This document shows positions 36,841 to 47,713 of a DNA stretch of 64,000 nucleotides, piece after piece. The notes under the pieces were generated by a model that saw nothing but the letters and a program-made list of their open reading frames with translations, was not told the DNA's origin and made no database searches. This DNA comes from Rhizobium sp. G21 (lineage in GTDB: Bacteria > Pseudomonadota > Alphaproteobacteria > Rhizobiales > Rhizobiaceae), in the NCBI RefSeq assembly GCF_014158035.1, contig NZ_JACFXW010000004.1:1-64000 (forward strand). Reading direction: 5' to 3'. The number at the start of each line of letters is the position of its first letter. Positions within the stretch are counted from its first letter, which is position 1. Made by a program: the position numbers and the translations under genes.

Positions 36841-37764
36841 TCAGGCCGCAGCCTTGAAATCCGCTTCCGGCTGCAGGGAATGCAGAAAACTGACCGCGCG
36901 TTGCGCGTGAGCCGCCGCTTGGAAGATGGCCCGCTTGTCGTTGGCAAGGACCGATAGCCATGACTGCAGGTAGGACGCATGGTCGGGCCGTGGCTCAAGC
37001 TCCGGCGCAATGCCGAGATCGGCGCAAAGGAAGCAACTGCCGAGCTCGGCGATGAGCTCTTCACGAGCCCGTTCCGTCCTATCCTTTGCATAGCGCGACA
37101 GGTCACGGCCAGCGCGATGTTCCGCCGCCGTCCAGTGCGTCGCCTCATGGCTGAGGACGGCTGCATAACCGGCGGCATCGCGAAACGCCTCGAAGGGCGG
37201 CATCTGGATATAGTCCATGACCGGCGAGTAGTAGGCCTGGTTGCCGCCATGCCGGATGACTGCGCCCGTCGCTTTGAAGAAGCGATCGGCGCTTTCGATG
37301 CGCTCGACAGTATCCCGCACCTTGGCTGGCGGGGCATAATAGGTGTCAGGCAAACCATCGATCTGCTCGATATTGAACACCGAATAGGCCTTCAGGAACG
37401 GGATTTCCCGAGCGACATCGTTGCCGCTCCCGTCGGCCACCGATTTGGTGAAGCGACTCGCGAAGACCACCGTCGAGCCCGTTTCGCCCTTTCGCACCGC
37501 TCCGCCCAGTTCGAGAGCCTGCTTGAATGTCATCCAAATCGAGGAGGAGAAGCCGCGCGACAGCTGCTCCGACCACAACAGGAGCACGTTCATGCCAGAG
37601 TAGGGCAGGCCGTTATGGCGCACCGGCCGGGTAATCCGGTCACTGGTGTTGGCGGCGCTCCACGGCTTCATCCAGGGGCGCACGCGCTGTCCGAGATCCT
37701 TGACGATCCGGTCGGTGATGCGCGTGTAGATGTCGATTCGATCTATGTCCGTTTTCCTGGCCAT
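36841..37764 (-). CDS. ardC: ArdC-like antirestriction protein (zincin domain)
   Basis: 307 residues. An N-terminal ssDNA-binding ArdC domain (YTRITDRIVKDLGQRVRPWMKPW, GLPYSGMNVLLLW, VRKGETGSTVVFASRF) is followed by a metallopeptidase part with the zinc motif H206-E-A-T-H210 and the downstream EELIAELGSCFLCADLGI. ArdC proteins protect incoming plasmid DNA from host restriction during conjugation. Typical length. Upstream lies the hypothetical gene at 38041-38628. Confidence 0.9.
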   Translation of the reverse strand: MARKTDIDRIDIYTRITDRIVKDLGQRVRPWMKPWSAANTSDRITRPVRHNGLPYSGMNVLLLWSEQLSRGFSSSIWMTFKQALELGGAVRKGETGSTVVFASRFTKSVADGSGNDVAREIPFLKAYSVFNIEQIDGLPDTYYAPPAKVRDTVERIESADRFFKATGAVIRHGGNQAYYSPVMDYIQMPPFEAFRDAAGYAAVLSHEATHWTAAEHRAGRDLSRYAKDRTERAREELIAELGSCFLCADLGIAPELEPRPDHASYLQSWLSVLANDKRAIFQAAAHAQRAVSFLHSLQPEADFKAAA

Positions 37765-38040
37765 GACTTCTTCTCCTTTTCTAAAAACCGCGCCTATCGC
37801 GGTCCGTCACGGAGGTCCGAAGTCAGGAGCCGGAGGTCGAGCCCATGCACCGAAACGGCCGCAACAGCGTGGAGGACGGCAAAGCCGTTGCATGGGCGCC
37901 CGGCTCCTGCAGGACCGCCGAGCGGGACGGGCCGCGACAGGCGCTTCTCCAACCCTTGATTTCGAGATGACAAATGGCCGGCGCGTGCAGGCGCCAGCCT
38001 GAGAGCAGAGGAGATGGCGGGGTCGCCCCCGCCGATGGGG

Positions 38041-38628
38041 CTATCCGAAGGCCGCCATCTGAGCCTCGGCCGCCTTGCGGTCGAGCGAAGCGCCGGGATT
38101 CTCGATCGGCCGGTCGAAAGGCTTCCAGGTTTCGCCGACAACCTGTTCGTAGGCGGCCACTGCTCCCTCGGCCGCCATCCGCAGCGCATGGGACTGGACA
38201 CCCATGTCGGCCGCGAACTCCCGCTTGCGCTGGGCGCCGCTGTCATACCCGACCGGACCGTCGAGATCCTCGTCACGGGCATCGTTCGAAGCTTTGGCCG
38301 TTGCGTCGCGCGCTTCGGTGACGGCGCGTGAATAGAACTGTCCGGCGCCATGCGCCGATCCGACGAAGGCCCCGACGATGCGTTGCAGATGGATCTGCAT
38401 GGCCTTTTCGCCCAGGCCTTCGGAAAGGCTTTCGGCCGTCTCGACGATCAGCCGCTCATGCAGGCTGCGGATGCCATCGCTGTCGACGATAGCCGTGCCG
38501 AAGCTTTCGGCGATTTTGTGCGCCTGGATGGCGTCGGGGCAGGAGAGGCGGACCATTTCGAGGGTGGTCCCTCGGCGGGATTGCGCCGATCGGGCGGTGG
38601 AGCGATTGGGAGTGGTGGGCTTGGCCAT
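38041..38628 (-). CDS. Plasmid-borne hypothetical protein (195 aa)
   Basis: From the ATG at 38628: MAKPTTPNRSTARSAQSRRG, then a mostly helical protein (VRLSCPDAIQAHKIAESFGTAI, LHERLIVETAESLSEGLGEKAM, QIHLQRIVGAFVGSAHGAG, SHALRMAAEGAVAAYEQV). No known domain. The frame is open further upstream but loses coding character there. Found beside ArdC in the minus-strand plasmid backbone; may be co-transcribed with it. Confidence 0.65.
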   Translation of the reverse strand: MAKPTTPNRSTARSAQSRRGTTLEMVRLSCPDAIQAHKIAESFGTAIVDSDGIRSLHERLIVETAESLSEGLGEKAMQIHLQRIVGAFVGSAHGAGQFYSRAVTEARDATAKASNDARDEDLDGPVGYDSGAQRKREFAADMGVQSHALRMAAEGAVAAYEQVVGETWKPFDRPIENPGASLDRKAAEAQMAAFG

Positions 38629-39334
38629 GTCTGTTCCTTCCGTGGCTGCCGAAGCGGTTCCGGCCCGTGCCGGTCTGCCCTTCGATGCGGACGACCAGGA
38701 CCGGCATAGGACGGGCGGCTTCATAGGTCCGGTCCGACTGAACCAGCAGGGCAGGTTTGCGGGCCAGCAGGTCTTGACCTGAGCAGTCCGCGAGCCTGCC
38801 CTCACGCAGAGAGGTTGGATCGGCCGCCCCGCGGCGCGCAAGCGGCCTTGAAACGACCGGCCGCCGGTTCAGAACGCAACGAGAAGAAGGGCAGTCCAGC
38901 ACGGGTCCGATATCAGATGCACGCCGACGAGGGACGACATGGCCAAGCCCGCCACCTTCGGAGATGTCGTGCCCGCAAGATGACCAGATGCCATCCAGCG
39001 CAGAGCCCATTCGAGGTCCGCCTATCCCCGCCACCGGCGAAACAGGCGCATCACCGCAATGCTCGAGCGTGTCGATGATCTGCTCCTGCACCGCCAGCCT
39101 AGATGCGAGCGTGTCGAGTTCGCCCCAGCGTTCGAAGGCAAGGCGGTCAGCCAGCCCCTGATGATAGAGACGCGGGCCCGATCGGCGTCGCCCCCGGCTC
39201 CGGACCTTCATCGTAATCGCCTGCCGTCCGGCGCGCGCCGCAATCTGCCGGGTCAGACAATCAAGGTGCCGCAGGGTTTCCAGACGGGCGCCTATTGCCT
39301 TGTCCAACGGCTTCGGAGCGAGGATGTCGATCAT
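38456..39334 (-). CDS. Hypothetical protein, doubtful extent
   Basis: Begins MIDILAPKPLDKAIGARLE at an ATG overlapping the stop of the preceding small gene (ATGA). The first about 110 residues look like a real helical protein (LASRLAVQEQIIDTLEHC). The rest, which runs 170 bp into the next gene, is low-complexity and may be out of frame. A lost base or a true end near 38950 is possible. Confidence 0.35.
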   Translation of the reverse strand: MIDILAPKPLDKAIGARLETLRHLDCLTRQIAARAGRQAITMKVRSRGRRRSGPRLYHQGLADRLAFERWGELDTLASRLAVQEQIIDTLEHCGDAPVSPVAGIGGPRMGSALDGIWSSCGHDISEGGGLGHVVPRRRASDIGPVLDCPSSRCVLNRRPVVSRPLARRGAADPTSLREGRLADCSGQDLLARKPALLVQSDRTYEAARPMPVLVVRIEGQTGTGRNRFGSHGRNRHGQAHHSQSLHRPIGAIPPRDHPRNGPPLLPRRHPGAQNRRKLRHGYRRQRWHPQPA

Positions 39335-39519
39335 GACCCATCCTCCTGACCTCGCCAGCCGATGAAGGAGGACAGCCCATGATATTCGGCGTGACGGTCG
39401 GGATCGATGACAAAGCCAAACCGGCCGCGCCCAGCATACTCGTCGCTCGGCACCAGGAAGCGACGCTCATCGTCGTCAGATCTCCGGTCACCACCGACGA
39501 CAGCCACGACTTCGGTCAT
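39331..39519 (-). CDS. Small hypothetical protein (62 aa)
   Basis: 62 acidic residues (MTEVVAVVGGDRRSDDDERRF ... FVIDPDRHAEYHGLSSFIGW). Its stop overlaps the next start as ATGA. No family recognised. It lies in the backbone operon downstream of the DUF7007 gene. Confidence 0.5.
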   Translation of the reverse strand: MTEVVAVVGGDRRSDDDERRFLVPSDEYAGRGRFGFVIDPDRHAEYHGLSSFIGWRGQEDGS

Positions 39520-39615
39520 GCCGGGGTGTTGAACGGAGAGGATTGCCGAAGTGACGATATAGTCTGCCGCATGGAGCTGATCGAACGCCCGTCGATCCCT
39601 GGCCCAGCTTTCGCC

Positions 39616-40224
39616 TTAGGTCAGCTTGGCGCCGTGGATCGCCTCCCATTCATCAGGCCAGGTATTGCGAATGGTCTTTTCGGCAGTGGACCGCTCGTAG
39701 CCGGTGAAAAGCTCTGGAAAGCTGAAGGCCACGATCGCCCATTCGCAATCTTCCTCGTACCAGGAAGTATCCTTGCGCAAGAGCGGATGGACCTTGGCAT
39801 TGCGGTCGGAAGAAAGGTGAAAACCACCGTGGCCGGCCGTGCTATGGGCAACGACACCATCGGCATAGATGACCGCCATCTGCGAACCGCCCCAGGGCGT
39901 GCTCGCCGATATGCGCGTCTGCACGCGGTTCAGCGCAGCGAGGTCACGTTTGTGACCAGCCGTCTCGGCGACACGCGCTCGAAACTCGGCCTCTCCCGCT
40001 AGCCGGCCATCGTGCCCGATGAAATCGGCGCGGGTCAGCTCAGCGAGCGGCCGGCGAACGAAGGCTGCGCTTGCAAGGAATGCGAAGCCGCTTGGCGACA
40101 TGACCATGGCGAGGACCAAGTCAGCGATGCGGGCAACGGGAATTCCGTCCGCACTTGTGGCAAACTCCACCCCCGAAAGATCGGGGGTGGGTGTTGCCGA
40201 GCTTGACTTGAGTGCGCCGGTCAT
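39616..40224 (-). CDS. DUF7007-type plasmid protein
   Basis: 202 residues. The C-terminal half (VQTRISASTPWGGSQMAVIYADGVV, GHGGFHLSSDRNAKV, SWYEEDCEWAIVAFSFPELF, TIRNTWPDEWEAI) fits a conserved domain of alphaproteobacterial plasmids that I know as DUF7007; function unknown. Its ATG overlaps the ParB-like stop (ATGA), so the two are translationally coupled. A perfect 10-bp hairpin lies inside its 5' end (40167-40190). Confidence 0.72.
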   Translation of the reverse strand: MTGALKSSSATPTPDLSGVEFATSADGIPVARIADLVLAMVMSPSGFAFLASAAFVRRPLAELTRADFIGHDGRLAGEAEFRARVAETAGHKRDLAALNRVQTRISASTPWGGSQMAVIYADGVVAHSTAGHGGFHLSSDRNAKVHPLLRKDTSWYEEDCEWAIVAFSFPELFTGYERSTAEKTIRNTWPDEWEAIHGAKLT

Positions 40225-41972
40225 GCGGCCGCCCTCTGATCGAAATCCTGGTCGTGGCCATCGGCGACCTCGGCGTCGTGCAGATCATCCTGACCCGCCT
40301 CCTCTTCGACCGGCCCCTCATGCTCTTCAGTGGTGCCGCCAGTATCGCCGTCTTCGTCATCCTGGGAGCCCGTGCCGATGACGTGAGCGGCAGCACCTGC
40401 GCGGATCCATTCGAGTAGTTCGTCAGCCGGCGGTGCGAAGCGGCCGACCGGATGGACGTAGTGTTGGGTCGCAAAATGCTCGACGAGCGCTGCGCGGGTT
40501 TCGCGCACCTTCTGCCGTGGCTGAACCGATGCCTCGGCGCAAGATGCTTCCAGCGCTTGGCGTGACAGGCACAACAGGAAGTCCTCCGACCCCATGTTTG
40601 GCAGGAATTCATCAGCGCCGATCGCCTCCCCTGCGATGCGCGCGACCATGCCGCTGTTCGACATGCCCCGGCGGCACGACAGAACATCGATGAGGACCGA
40701 GCGAACGGCAACGCGTAGCGTATCTTGATCGAAGGCGAGCTTGCCATGCTCATCGAACAAGCCGACCGCATGGCGCGAGAAACGCTTGCCGCCATAGAAG
40801 GTCCCATCCGCACCGGAGTCGACGCGGACGTTCTGTCCCGCGAAGGCCAGCACCATCAGCGCCATCAGCATGTCGTCCTCGATCGGCGCGCGACCGAGCG
40901 CATCGTGCAGCGCATCCGTGCGATAGTCGCCGATCATGTCGTGGCCCTTCTGGGTCACGTCGGGCCGGACCTTCGGCGTGGCGATCGCGTCAGCGTCATC
41001 ACCGCCACCGACAGAGCCGTCGCCAGCGATCCCGTTGGGCTTCGCGGCCTCTGGCATCCGGTAGTGCACCGTCTGCACCTTGCCATCGCGATCGAGGTAC
41101 ATCGCAGCTTGGTCGGATTTGGACGGCTTGCCGTAGACCTGAGAGGCCTTCTTCGGCAACTCCGGCTGGCCCCAGCTGTTGACGTCGACGATCGCACCCT
41201 TCTTCGGCAGATTGTTCGTCATCCATTCATGCTGCGCACCGAGAAATCCCTCGACATTGGTGGTGTAGCGGCCGTCCTGGTCAGCAGGCGCGAAGAGATC
41301 CTCAACCCATTCAATGCCATAGGCCTGAGCGAGATCATCGCCAAAGCTCGCATCCTTGGCATACATGCGCTTCTTGGTCAGCGCATTGGCTACCTGCCAC
41401 CAAGGCGCGGTGTCACCCTTCTTCGGTTTGTGGGCTTTCCAGACCTCCTTCTGCTCGACCTGGCCCGCGGCCGCGATGACGCGCAACTGCTGCTCGGACG
41501 GCATGTCACCTAGCGCCATCTGTTCCAACATGGCCGGAAGCACATTGGCGAGAAGGCGCAGCTTTCGGATCTGGCGGACGGGAAGGGCGAGAGCGACGGC
41601 GATCGCCTCCTCGGTCCAGCCGAGAGCCACGAGCCGTTCGATGCCACGCCATTGATCGACGGGATTGAGTGCTTCGCGAACACTGTTCTCGACCATGGAG
41701 CGCATCGCGCCATTGTCATTGGCCGCATCCACGACCAGGATCTCGATTTCTTCGAGACCTGCGGCAATGGCGAGCCGGACGCGACGATGGCCGGCGTCGA
41801 TGATGTAGCCGTTACCACCATCGGCTTCGGGCGCGACGACAGGCGGCTGGACGATACCGACGGCCTTGATGGTGGCGAGCATCAATGCATCGGCCTGCGG
41901 TGAGGACTTCGACTGGCGCATCCGCTCTGGGTTTTCCTTCAGAGCGCGGGGGTCAACTTTCATGATCTGCAT
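40221..41972 (-). CDS. ParB-like nuclease/partition domain protein
   Basis: 583 residues. The N-terminal ParB/Srx fold is clear: QADALMLATIKAVGIVQPPVV, IDAGHRRVRLAIAAG (the GHRR motif), ENSVREALNPVDQW and an HTH (WTEEAIAVALALPVRQIRKLRLL). A long C-terminal region of unknown function ends in an acidic tail. This long ParB form is typical of rhizobial plasmid backbones and differs from RepB of repABC; it is more likely a nuclease or regulator than the main partition protein. A terminator (42306) separates it from the giant helicase gene upstream. Confidence 0.85.
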   Translation of the reverse strand: MQIMKVDPRALKENPERMRQSKSSPQADALMLATIKAVGIVQPPVVAPEADGGNGYIIDAGHRRVRLAIAAGLEEIEILVVDAANDNGAMRSMVENSVREALNPVDQWRGIERLVALGWTEEAIAVALALPVRQIRKLRLLANVLPAMLEQMALGDMPSEQQLRVIAAAGQVEQKEVWKAHKPKKGDTAPWWQVANALTKKRMYAKDASFGDDLAQAYGIEWVEDLFAPADQDGRYTTNVEGFLGAQHEWMTNNLPKKGAIVDVNSWGQPELPKKASQVYGKPSKSDQAAMYLDRDGKVQTVHYRMPEAAKPNGIAGDGSVGGGDDADAIATPKVRPDVTQKGHDMIGDYRTDALHDALGRAPIEDDMLMALMVLAFAGQNVRVDSGADGTFYGGKRFSRHAVGLFDEHGKLAFDQDTLRVAVRSVLIDVLSCRRGMSNSGMVARIAGEAIGADEFLPNMGSEDFLLCLSRQALEASCAEASVQPRQKVRETRAALVEHFATQHYVHPVGRFAPPADELLEWIRAGAAAHVIGTGSQDDEDGDTGGTTEEHEGPVEEEAGQDDLHDAEVADGHDQDFDQRAAA

Positions 41973-42305
41973 GGGATTGCTCCTTTCGGGGAGTTCGGAC
42001 CAGCGCCTCGCCAGCCCTTCCTGTCTTCATTTTTTCTCGAAGACACCTCCCGGACCGCCGATCGGCCGGACTGACGCAACTGCGACCGAGCATCCCTGCC
42101 GCGAAGTACAAGCGGGGCTTTTGGGCCCTGCGAAGGACGAGTGGCCGAGATGGCGCAGGTGGTGGTTGAGCGACGCGGCGGCAGGAGGACCGATCGGCGA
42201 CCGGTTCCGTCCTCCTCCCTCTCTTCAGTTTCTCTTTTGAATACCCGGCGCGCAAACGCCGCGGCCAGAACGGCACGTGAAGACCTCGGCTGGAAGCAGA
42301 AACGC

Positions 42306-42341
42306 AAAAAGGGCGCTTAACCCGCGAGGGGAGCGCCCTTT
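42306..42341 (-). terminator. Intrinsic terminator after the methylase-helicase gene
   Basis: AAAGGGCGC ... GCGCCCTTT, followed on the minus strand by a T5 run. It lies between the stop of the giant gene (42519) and the start of the ParB-like gene (41972). Confidence 0.8.
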
Positions 42342-42518
42342 GCTGATCCCGGACGACATCGAAAGCCACAGCGATTGCGGCGGCAGGACATTATCTGAAC
42401 GGGAAGTGATCCTCAGATATTATCGAGGTTGAGGGATTTCAAGTATCGGCCCCGCCATCCGGCGATGGCTATGGCGGGAGCAGGACCAAGCCGCAAGACC
42501 AGCACGGTTTTAAGTTTG

Positions 42519-45500
42519 TCATGCGGCCATCTGGTCTGCTTCAGCAATGGCGGAAGCAGCCAGTTCTCCCTCGATCTCGCGAAGTTGCATCCTTTTCGCG
42601 CCGAGCTCCTCTGCGAACTGGAAGGCGCCACCGATGCGCGATTGATAGGAATTCAGCCGGCGCTCGGCCTCGTCGAGCCGCCTGCGATACTGGCTTTGCT
42701 CTTCGTCGAAGCCATTAAGCCCATGCTCCAGCCGTGAGATCGCGCCAAGAGGCGTCACCGTAATGGCGAGGTCGATCTCGTACTCCGCGCCGGTGCGCTG
42801 GAGCAGCGTCTCGAAACGATAGCCATCGCCCTTTCCGAAGCGCTCCCCTTCATAGACGAGATCGAAGCCTCCGATCGTCGCTAGATGCACCTCGCCCTCC
42901 TGCTGAAGTTGAAGCAGCGTGAGGATTTCCTTCATCAACGCGCGACCGGCCTCCTTACGCTCGGTATGGTCCTGACCCAGTACCGTCATCGTGAAGGCAT
43001 CGCCATTGGTCGGCCGGAGGCGTGCGATGTCCTCGCCGATTTCACCTATGCGCCGCGTCGAGACCTCGATCTCGCGCTCGGCGTCGCGCATTTGCCGGCG
43101 GACGGCATATTGGTCGTCCTCGTGGGCAGCGCGCAGGCGTTCGAGCCGAGCGATATCGGCCTCGAGCCCAGCTTTCTGCATCAATCGCTCATCGCCAGAC
43201 GCGATGGCCTTCGCCATGGCAAACTGGTTGGCCGCACCTTCGCCAACGTCCTCCAGCCGCCGGATCGAGGTGTCGCCGGACAGCGCGGCGGCAATGAACC
43301 GGGCCTTGCGCTCGTTGTTCTGCCACATCAAGGCATCGAGACTTCCCTCGGTGGCATAGGCGAAGATATCGACCTCGTCATGCTGGTTGCCCTGGCGAAC
43401 GATCCGGCCTTCCCGCTGCTCGATCTGCGACGGCAGCCATGGGACATCGAGATGGTGGAGAGCCTTGAGCCTCAGCTGTGCATTGACGCCGGTCCCCATC
43501 GTCTCGGAACTCCCGATCAGGAAGCGGACCTTGCCGGCGCGGACATCGCCGAACAACCGCTGCTTGGCCTCGGTCTTTTTATAGTCCTGCATAAACGCGA
43601 TCTGCGCGGCGGGCACGCCAAGCCGGGTCAGCTCATCGCGGATAAAGCGATAGGCCGAGAAGCCACGCGATTTCTCGACATTGATCGTGCCGAGATCGGA
43701 AAAGATCATCTGTGCGGCGCCGGGGAGATCAAAGTCCTTGCCGTCAGGCCGCTGATACACGGTCTCGCCGGTTTCCTTCCAGATCCGGTGGGCATTGCGG
43801 ACCAGTAGATTGAGCTTGTTGTCCGCCTCGTTGTCGGCCGCCGGCATCACGAAGCGCAGGTCGATCGCCGCGTGACGACCATCGGTAATGACCGAGAGCA
43901 GAATATCATCGCCGGGCTTGGCTGGTCCCTCGCGCTGCTCGATCGCCTTGATCCGGCCGTCGAGCATTTGCTGATAGGTTTTGAACAGCGCCGTCGGCTT
44001 GGCCGTCAGGATCTGCCGGCCCCCGTGGAGATGTTCGGCACCTTCACATATTGGCGGAGATCATCGGGCATGACGATATCGGCGAAGGATCGGAACATCG
44101 CGATCAGCTCGGGCACGTTGACGAAGCTGGCGAAACGGCTGACAGGCTTGTATTTGCCGGACGGCTGGATTTCGAGTTCGGTCGTCGTATCGCCGAAGCA
44201 GGATGCCCACGCATCGAATTCGTGCAGCCCGCGCTCGGCAAGTGCCTCATGGCCAAGCAGCCGCTGGATCGAGAACATCTCGCCCAGCGTATTGGTGATC
44301 GGTGTACCGGAGGCGAGTACCAGCGCGCGGCCGGGGTTTTTCGTCTCGATGTAGCGGGATTTGACATAGAGATCCCAGGCGCGCTGCGAGCCGTTCGGGT
44401 CGATGCCCTTTAGCGTCGACATGTTGGTTGCGAAGGAAAGCTTGCGGAACTCCTGCGCCTCGTCGACGACGATCTGGTCGACACCGATTTCCGAGATGGT
44501 CAGCAGATCGTCCTTGCGGGTGGCGAGCCCCTCCAGACGCTCCTGCAATCCTTCCTTCAACCGCTCGAGGCGCTTGCGCGAGACGCGATCCTCGCTGTCG
44601 ACCTTGGTCAACAGATCCTCGTAAAGCTGAAGTTCGTCCTGGATCATCTCCTGTTCGAAGGCCGAGGGCACGGCGATGAAGCGGAAAGCGGAATGGGTGA
44701 TAATGATCGCATCCCAGGTGGCGGTTGCCGCGCGCGACAGGAAGCGAGCCCGCTTGTCCTTCGTAAAATTCGTCTCGTCGGCGACGAGAATGCGGGCATT
44801 GGGGTAGAGCGCGAGGAATTCGCGGGCGGCCTGTGCCAGGCAATGGCCGGGCACGACCAGCATGGCCTTGGCGATCAGACCAAGCCGGCGCTGCTCCATG
44901 ATCGCGGCAGCCATGGTCATCGTCTTGCCGGCGCCGACGGCATGGGCGAGATAGGTCGATCCATCGGCGATAATCCGCCATATGCCGCGCTTCTGGTGCC
45001 CATAAAGAACGAAGGCGTCAGAGGCGCCGGGAAGTTTGAGATGGGAGCCGTCGAATTTGCGCGGCGCGATATTGTTGAAGCGGTCATTGTAATCGCGGGC
45101 CAGCCGATCGGTGCGGTCGGGATCGGTCCAGACCCAATCCTGGAAGGACTGCTTGATCTTCTGCAGTTTTTCGCGGGCAGCTTCCGTATCGACAACGTTC
45201 AGGACTCGGCGTTCGCCGTCGATGTCCTTGAAGGTGTCGAAGATTTGGGGAACCCGGCTGTTGAGCGCATCGGCGAGCAGATCGCCGGCATGGCGGCGGC
45301 TGGTGCCCCATTCGGACGTGCCGGCGGCGGTATAGCCGAGCTGGCGGGCCTCCACCGTCCAGAAGCCAAGCTCCGGCATATGGTGGATGCGGATATCGGC
45401 ATCCATCTTCTCTTTGACGAAGGCAACAACGTCGCCGGCCGGAATCCATGGCGCGCCGAGACGCGCGGTGATGTCGGAGGGTCGAAGATCGGCCGGCTGG

Positions 45501-47623
45501 ACGTCAGTTAAAGCGCGAACGTTGCGCTCATAGGTCGGATCGAGCTCGGCCGCAGCCTGAGCGGCGGACAGCTTGGTGCGGACGGCGCCGGAAAGATATC
45601 CGTCGGCTGTCTGCCACGATCCATCCGCAGGGTCACGGAAGATAGCCTCACCTAGTTCGTCGACCACATCAGCGGGATCGCGGTGCAGCAACTCGGCGAT
45701 ATGGTCGATATCCACGTGTCCGCGCTCGTTCAGCACGACGGCCAGCGCATCTGCCGGCGACGTGATGGTCGGCGGGCCGGCGGCGCGATCACACGCTCGG
45801 AGAAGATCGGACCGGGCTTCGCCGTGTCGGTCTCCAGATCGTAATCCTCGATCGAGGCAACCAGCCAGCAATCCGGATCGTCGCGGAACGGCGCGAGGTT
45901 GGGCTGACGATGGGTTTCCTTGACCTCCCCTGTCTCGGAGTCTTCCTGAATGGAAACGGTCGTATGGTTGACCGGCCCGAAATCACGGACAAAACTCGAC
46001 CAGGCGACCCGCAGCCTCACTTGAAGATCACGCCAGGGGCGATCGGTTTCCTGCGCCTTCAGCACCTCGCGCACCGCATCGCGGATCGGGATCAACTTTG
46101 AAATGATCCGGACATGCTTCTCCGGCATACCATCCCCGGTGCGGCCCTTCCGGACCGTGACCGGGAGGGCAGCGCCGTCGAGCATCTGCATTAGCCCCTC
46201 GACCGATCGAGGAAGAAGCTGCCCTCGCGAACAGGCCCGCCCTTCGGCTGTAAATCGACAATCTCGGCGAGTTCGTCTTCCAGATCGAAATCGATCGGCG
46301 TCGGCTCTCCGTCGTAGAGATCGGCGGGCAGGAGATCGATGGCAGCGGCGAGCGCCGTTTCGAGATCCTCGCCATCGCGCGGCCGGCAGGTATAAGCCTC
46401 GCCGTACGGCCCCGACATCAGGGCATGAGTGCCGAGTACGAAATCCGGATGCCGGGCGAACCACCTATTGATGCAAATTGCGCCATTCTCCTCGGTAGCC
46501 GGCTGGACTTCATCCACATCGAGCCACAGCTGGTCGCCTTCCGGCTCCCCGAGCTTTCGCTTGCGGTAGAAGAGGATGTCGACGACGACATCCGTGCCGG
46601 CATCGCGGCGGAAGCTGCCCTCGGGCAGGCGGATCGCGGCGATCAGGTCAGCGGATTTGGCGATCTGCTCACGGGCCGTCGTGTCGGCCTTGTCCATCGT
46701 CCCGTGCGAGGTGACGAAGGCGGCCAGCGCGCCGGGCTTCAGGAGATCGATCGACCGGGTAATGAAATAGTCGTGCAGCCGGAGGCCGAGCGCCCGATAG
46801 GCCCGGTCGGATCGGACCGTGCGATCGGAGAAGGGGGATTCCCAATGGCGAGATCGTAGATCGGCGCCAGATCGGTGCGAGCGAAGTCGCCATTGATGAT
46901 CCGGGCCTTCGGCTGGAGCAGACCGACGATGCGGGCGGTGACCGGATCGAGTTCGATCCCGGTAACATAGGCGGCGTCACGATAGCGCTCCGGCATTAGG
47001 GCTGGAAACAGACCTGTTCCGATACCGGGTTCAAGCACGCGGCCGCCGCGCCAGCCGAGCTTTGCGATCCCGGCCCAGATCGCCCTGATGATCAACTCCG
47101 GCGTGAAATGGGCATACTGGGTGCAGCGGGCGAGCGACGCGTATTCCGCTTCGGAGACAGCTGTTTCGAGTGAGTTGCCGAGATCGTCCCAGCCAGTGCG
47201 GAAATCGACGTCCCCCGGGCGGCGGAACATGCCGTTGGCGAGTTCGCTGGCGCCGAAGCCTGTGAAGCGGATCAGTTGTGCCTGCTCCTTGGGCGTTGCG
47301 GGCCGGTGTTGCTTAGCAATTCCGTCGGCAACGAGGATCGCCGCAACATTCGCGCGGGCGCGATCCTTCCAGGTGGCGCCCAGTTCGCGGTCGCCATCGA
47401 GATAGAAATTTGCACGAAGTCCTGCCCGCCGCACGGGGGTGTCAGAAACGGGGAGGGCGGGAGCCGGAGCCGGCGGCACTGGATCGGGATCGTCATCATT
47501 GGCAGCTTCAGGCGAAAAGTCACCGAAGGCGGTGACGCCCAGGCTGAGCCCGGATGAAAGGGCGCCTGAACCGAACATGTCGAAGGTGCCAGCTCTATCG
47601 AGTGAAAATGGATCGTGGCTCAT
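42519..47623 (-). CDS. Giant DNA methylase-helicase of plasmid backbone (four frameshifts)
   Basis: Restored length about 1702 residues. The N-terminal part is an N6-adenine methylase-like domain (YAHFTPELIIRAIWAG, VLEPGIGTGLFPAL, and the NPPF motif at the first break). The second half is an SNF2-type helicase: AHAVGAGKTMTMAAAIMEQRRLG (motif I), VVDEAQEFRKLSF (II), LASGTPITNT (III) and QIEQREGRIVRQGNQ (VI). A long coiled coil closes the protein. Breaks at 46833-46837 (G5), near 46200, near 45780 and at 44020-44024 (C5) are each mended by one extra base. Such proteins are common on rhizobial plasmids and phages; a role in DNA protection during transfer is inferred. Confidence 0.85.
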
Positions 47624-47713
47624 GGAAATCTCCTTGGAAAGCGGGCGTACGAAATCGTCCAGTCGAGGGTTCGAACGGTTGCAGCGCTCGGATGGTGGGG
47701 GATTGGTTCTGGC

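Noticed and set aside
40221..41972. The ParB-like gene as part of a repABC replication origin
   Set aside because: No ParA partner, no RepC and no centromere-like repeats are visible, and the long C-terminal part is unlike RepB. I saw no replication origin in the window.
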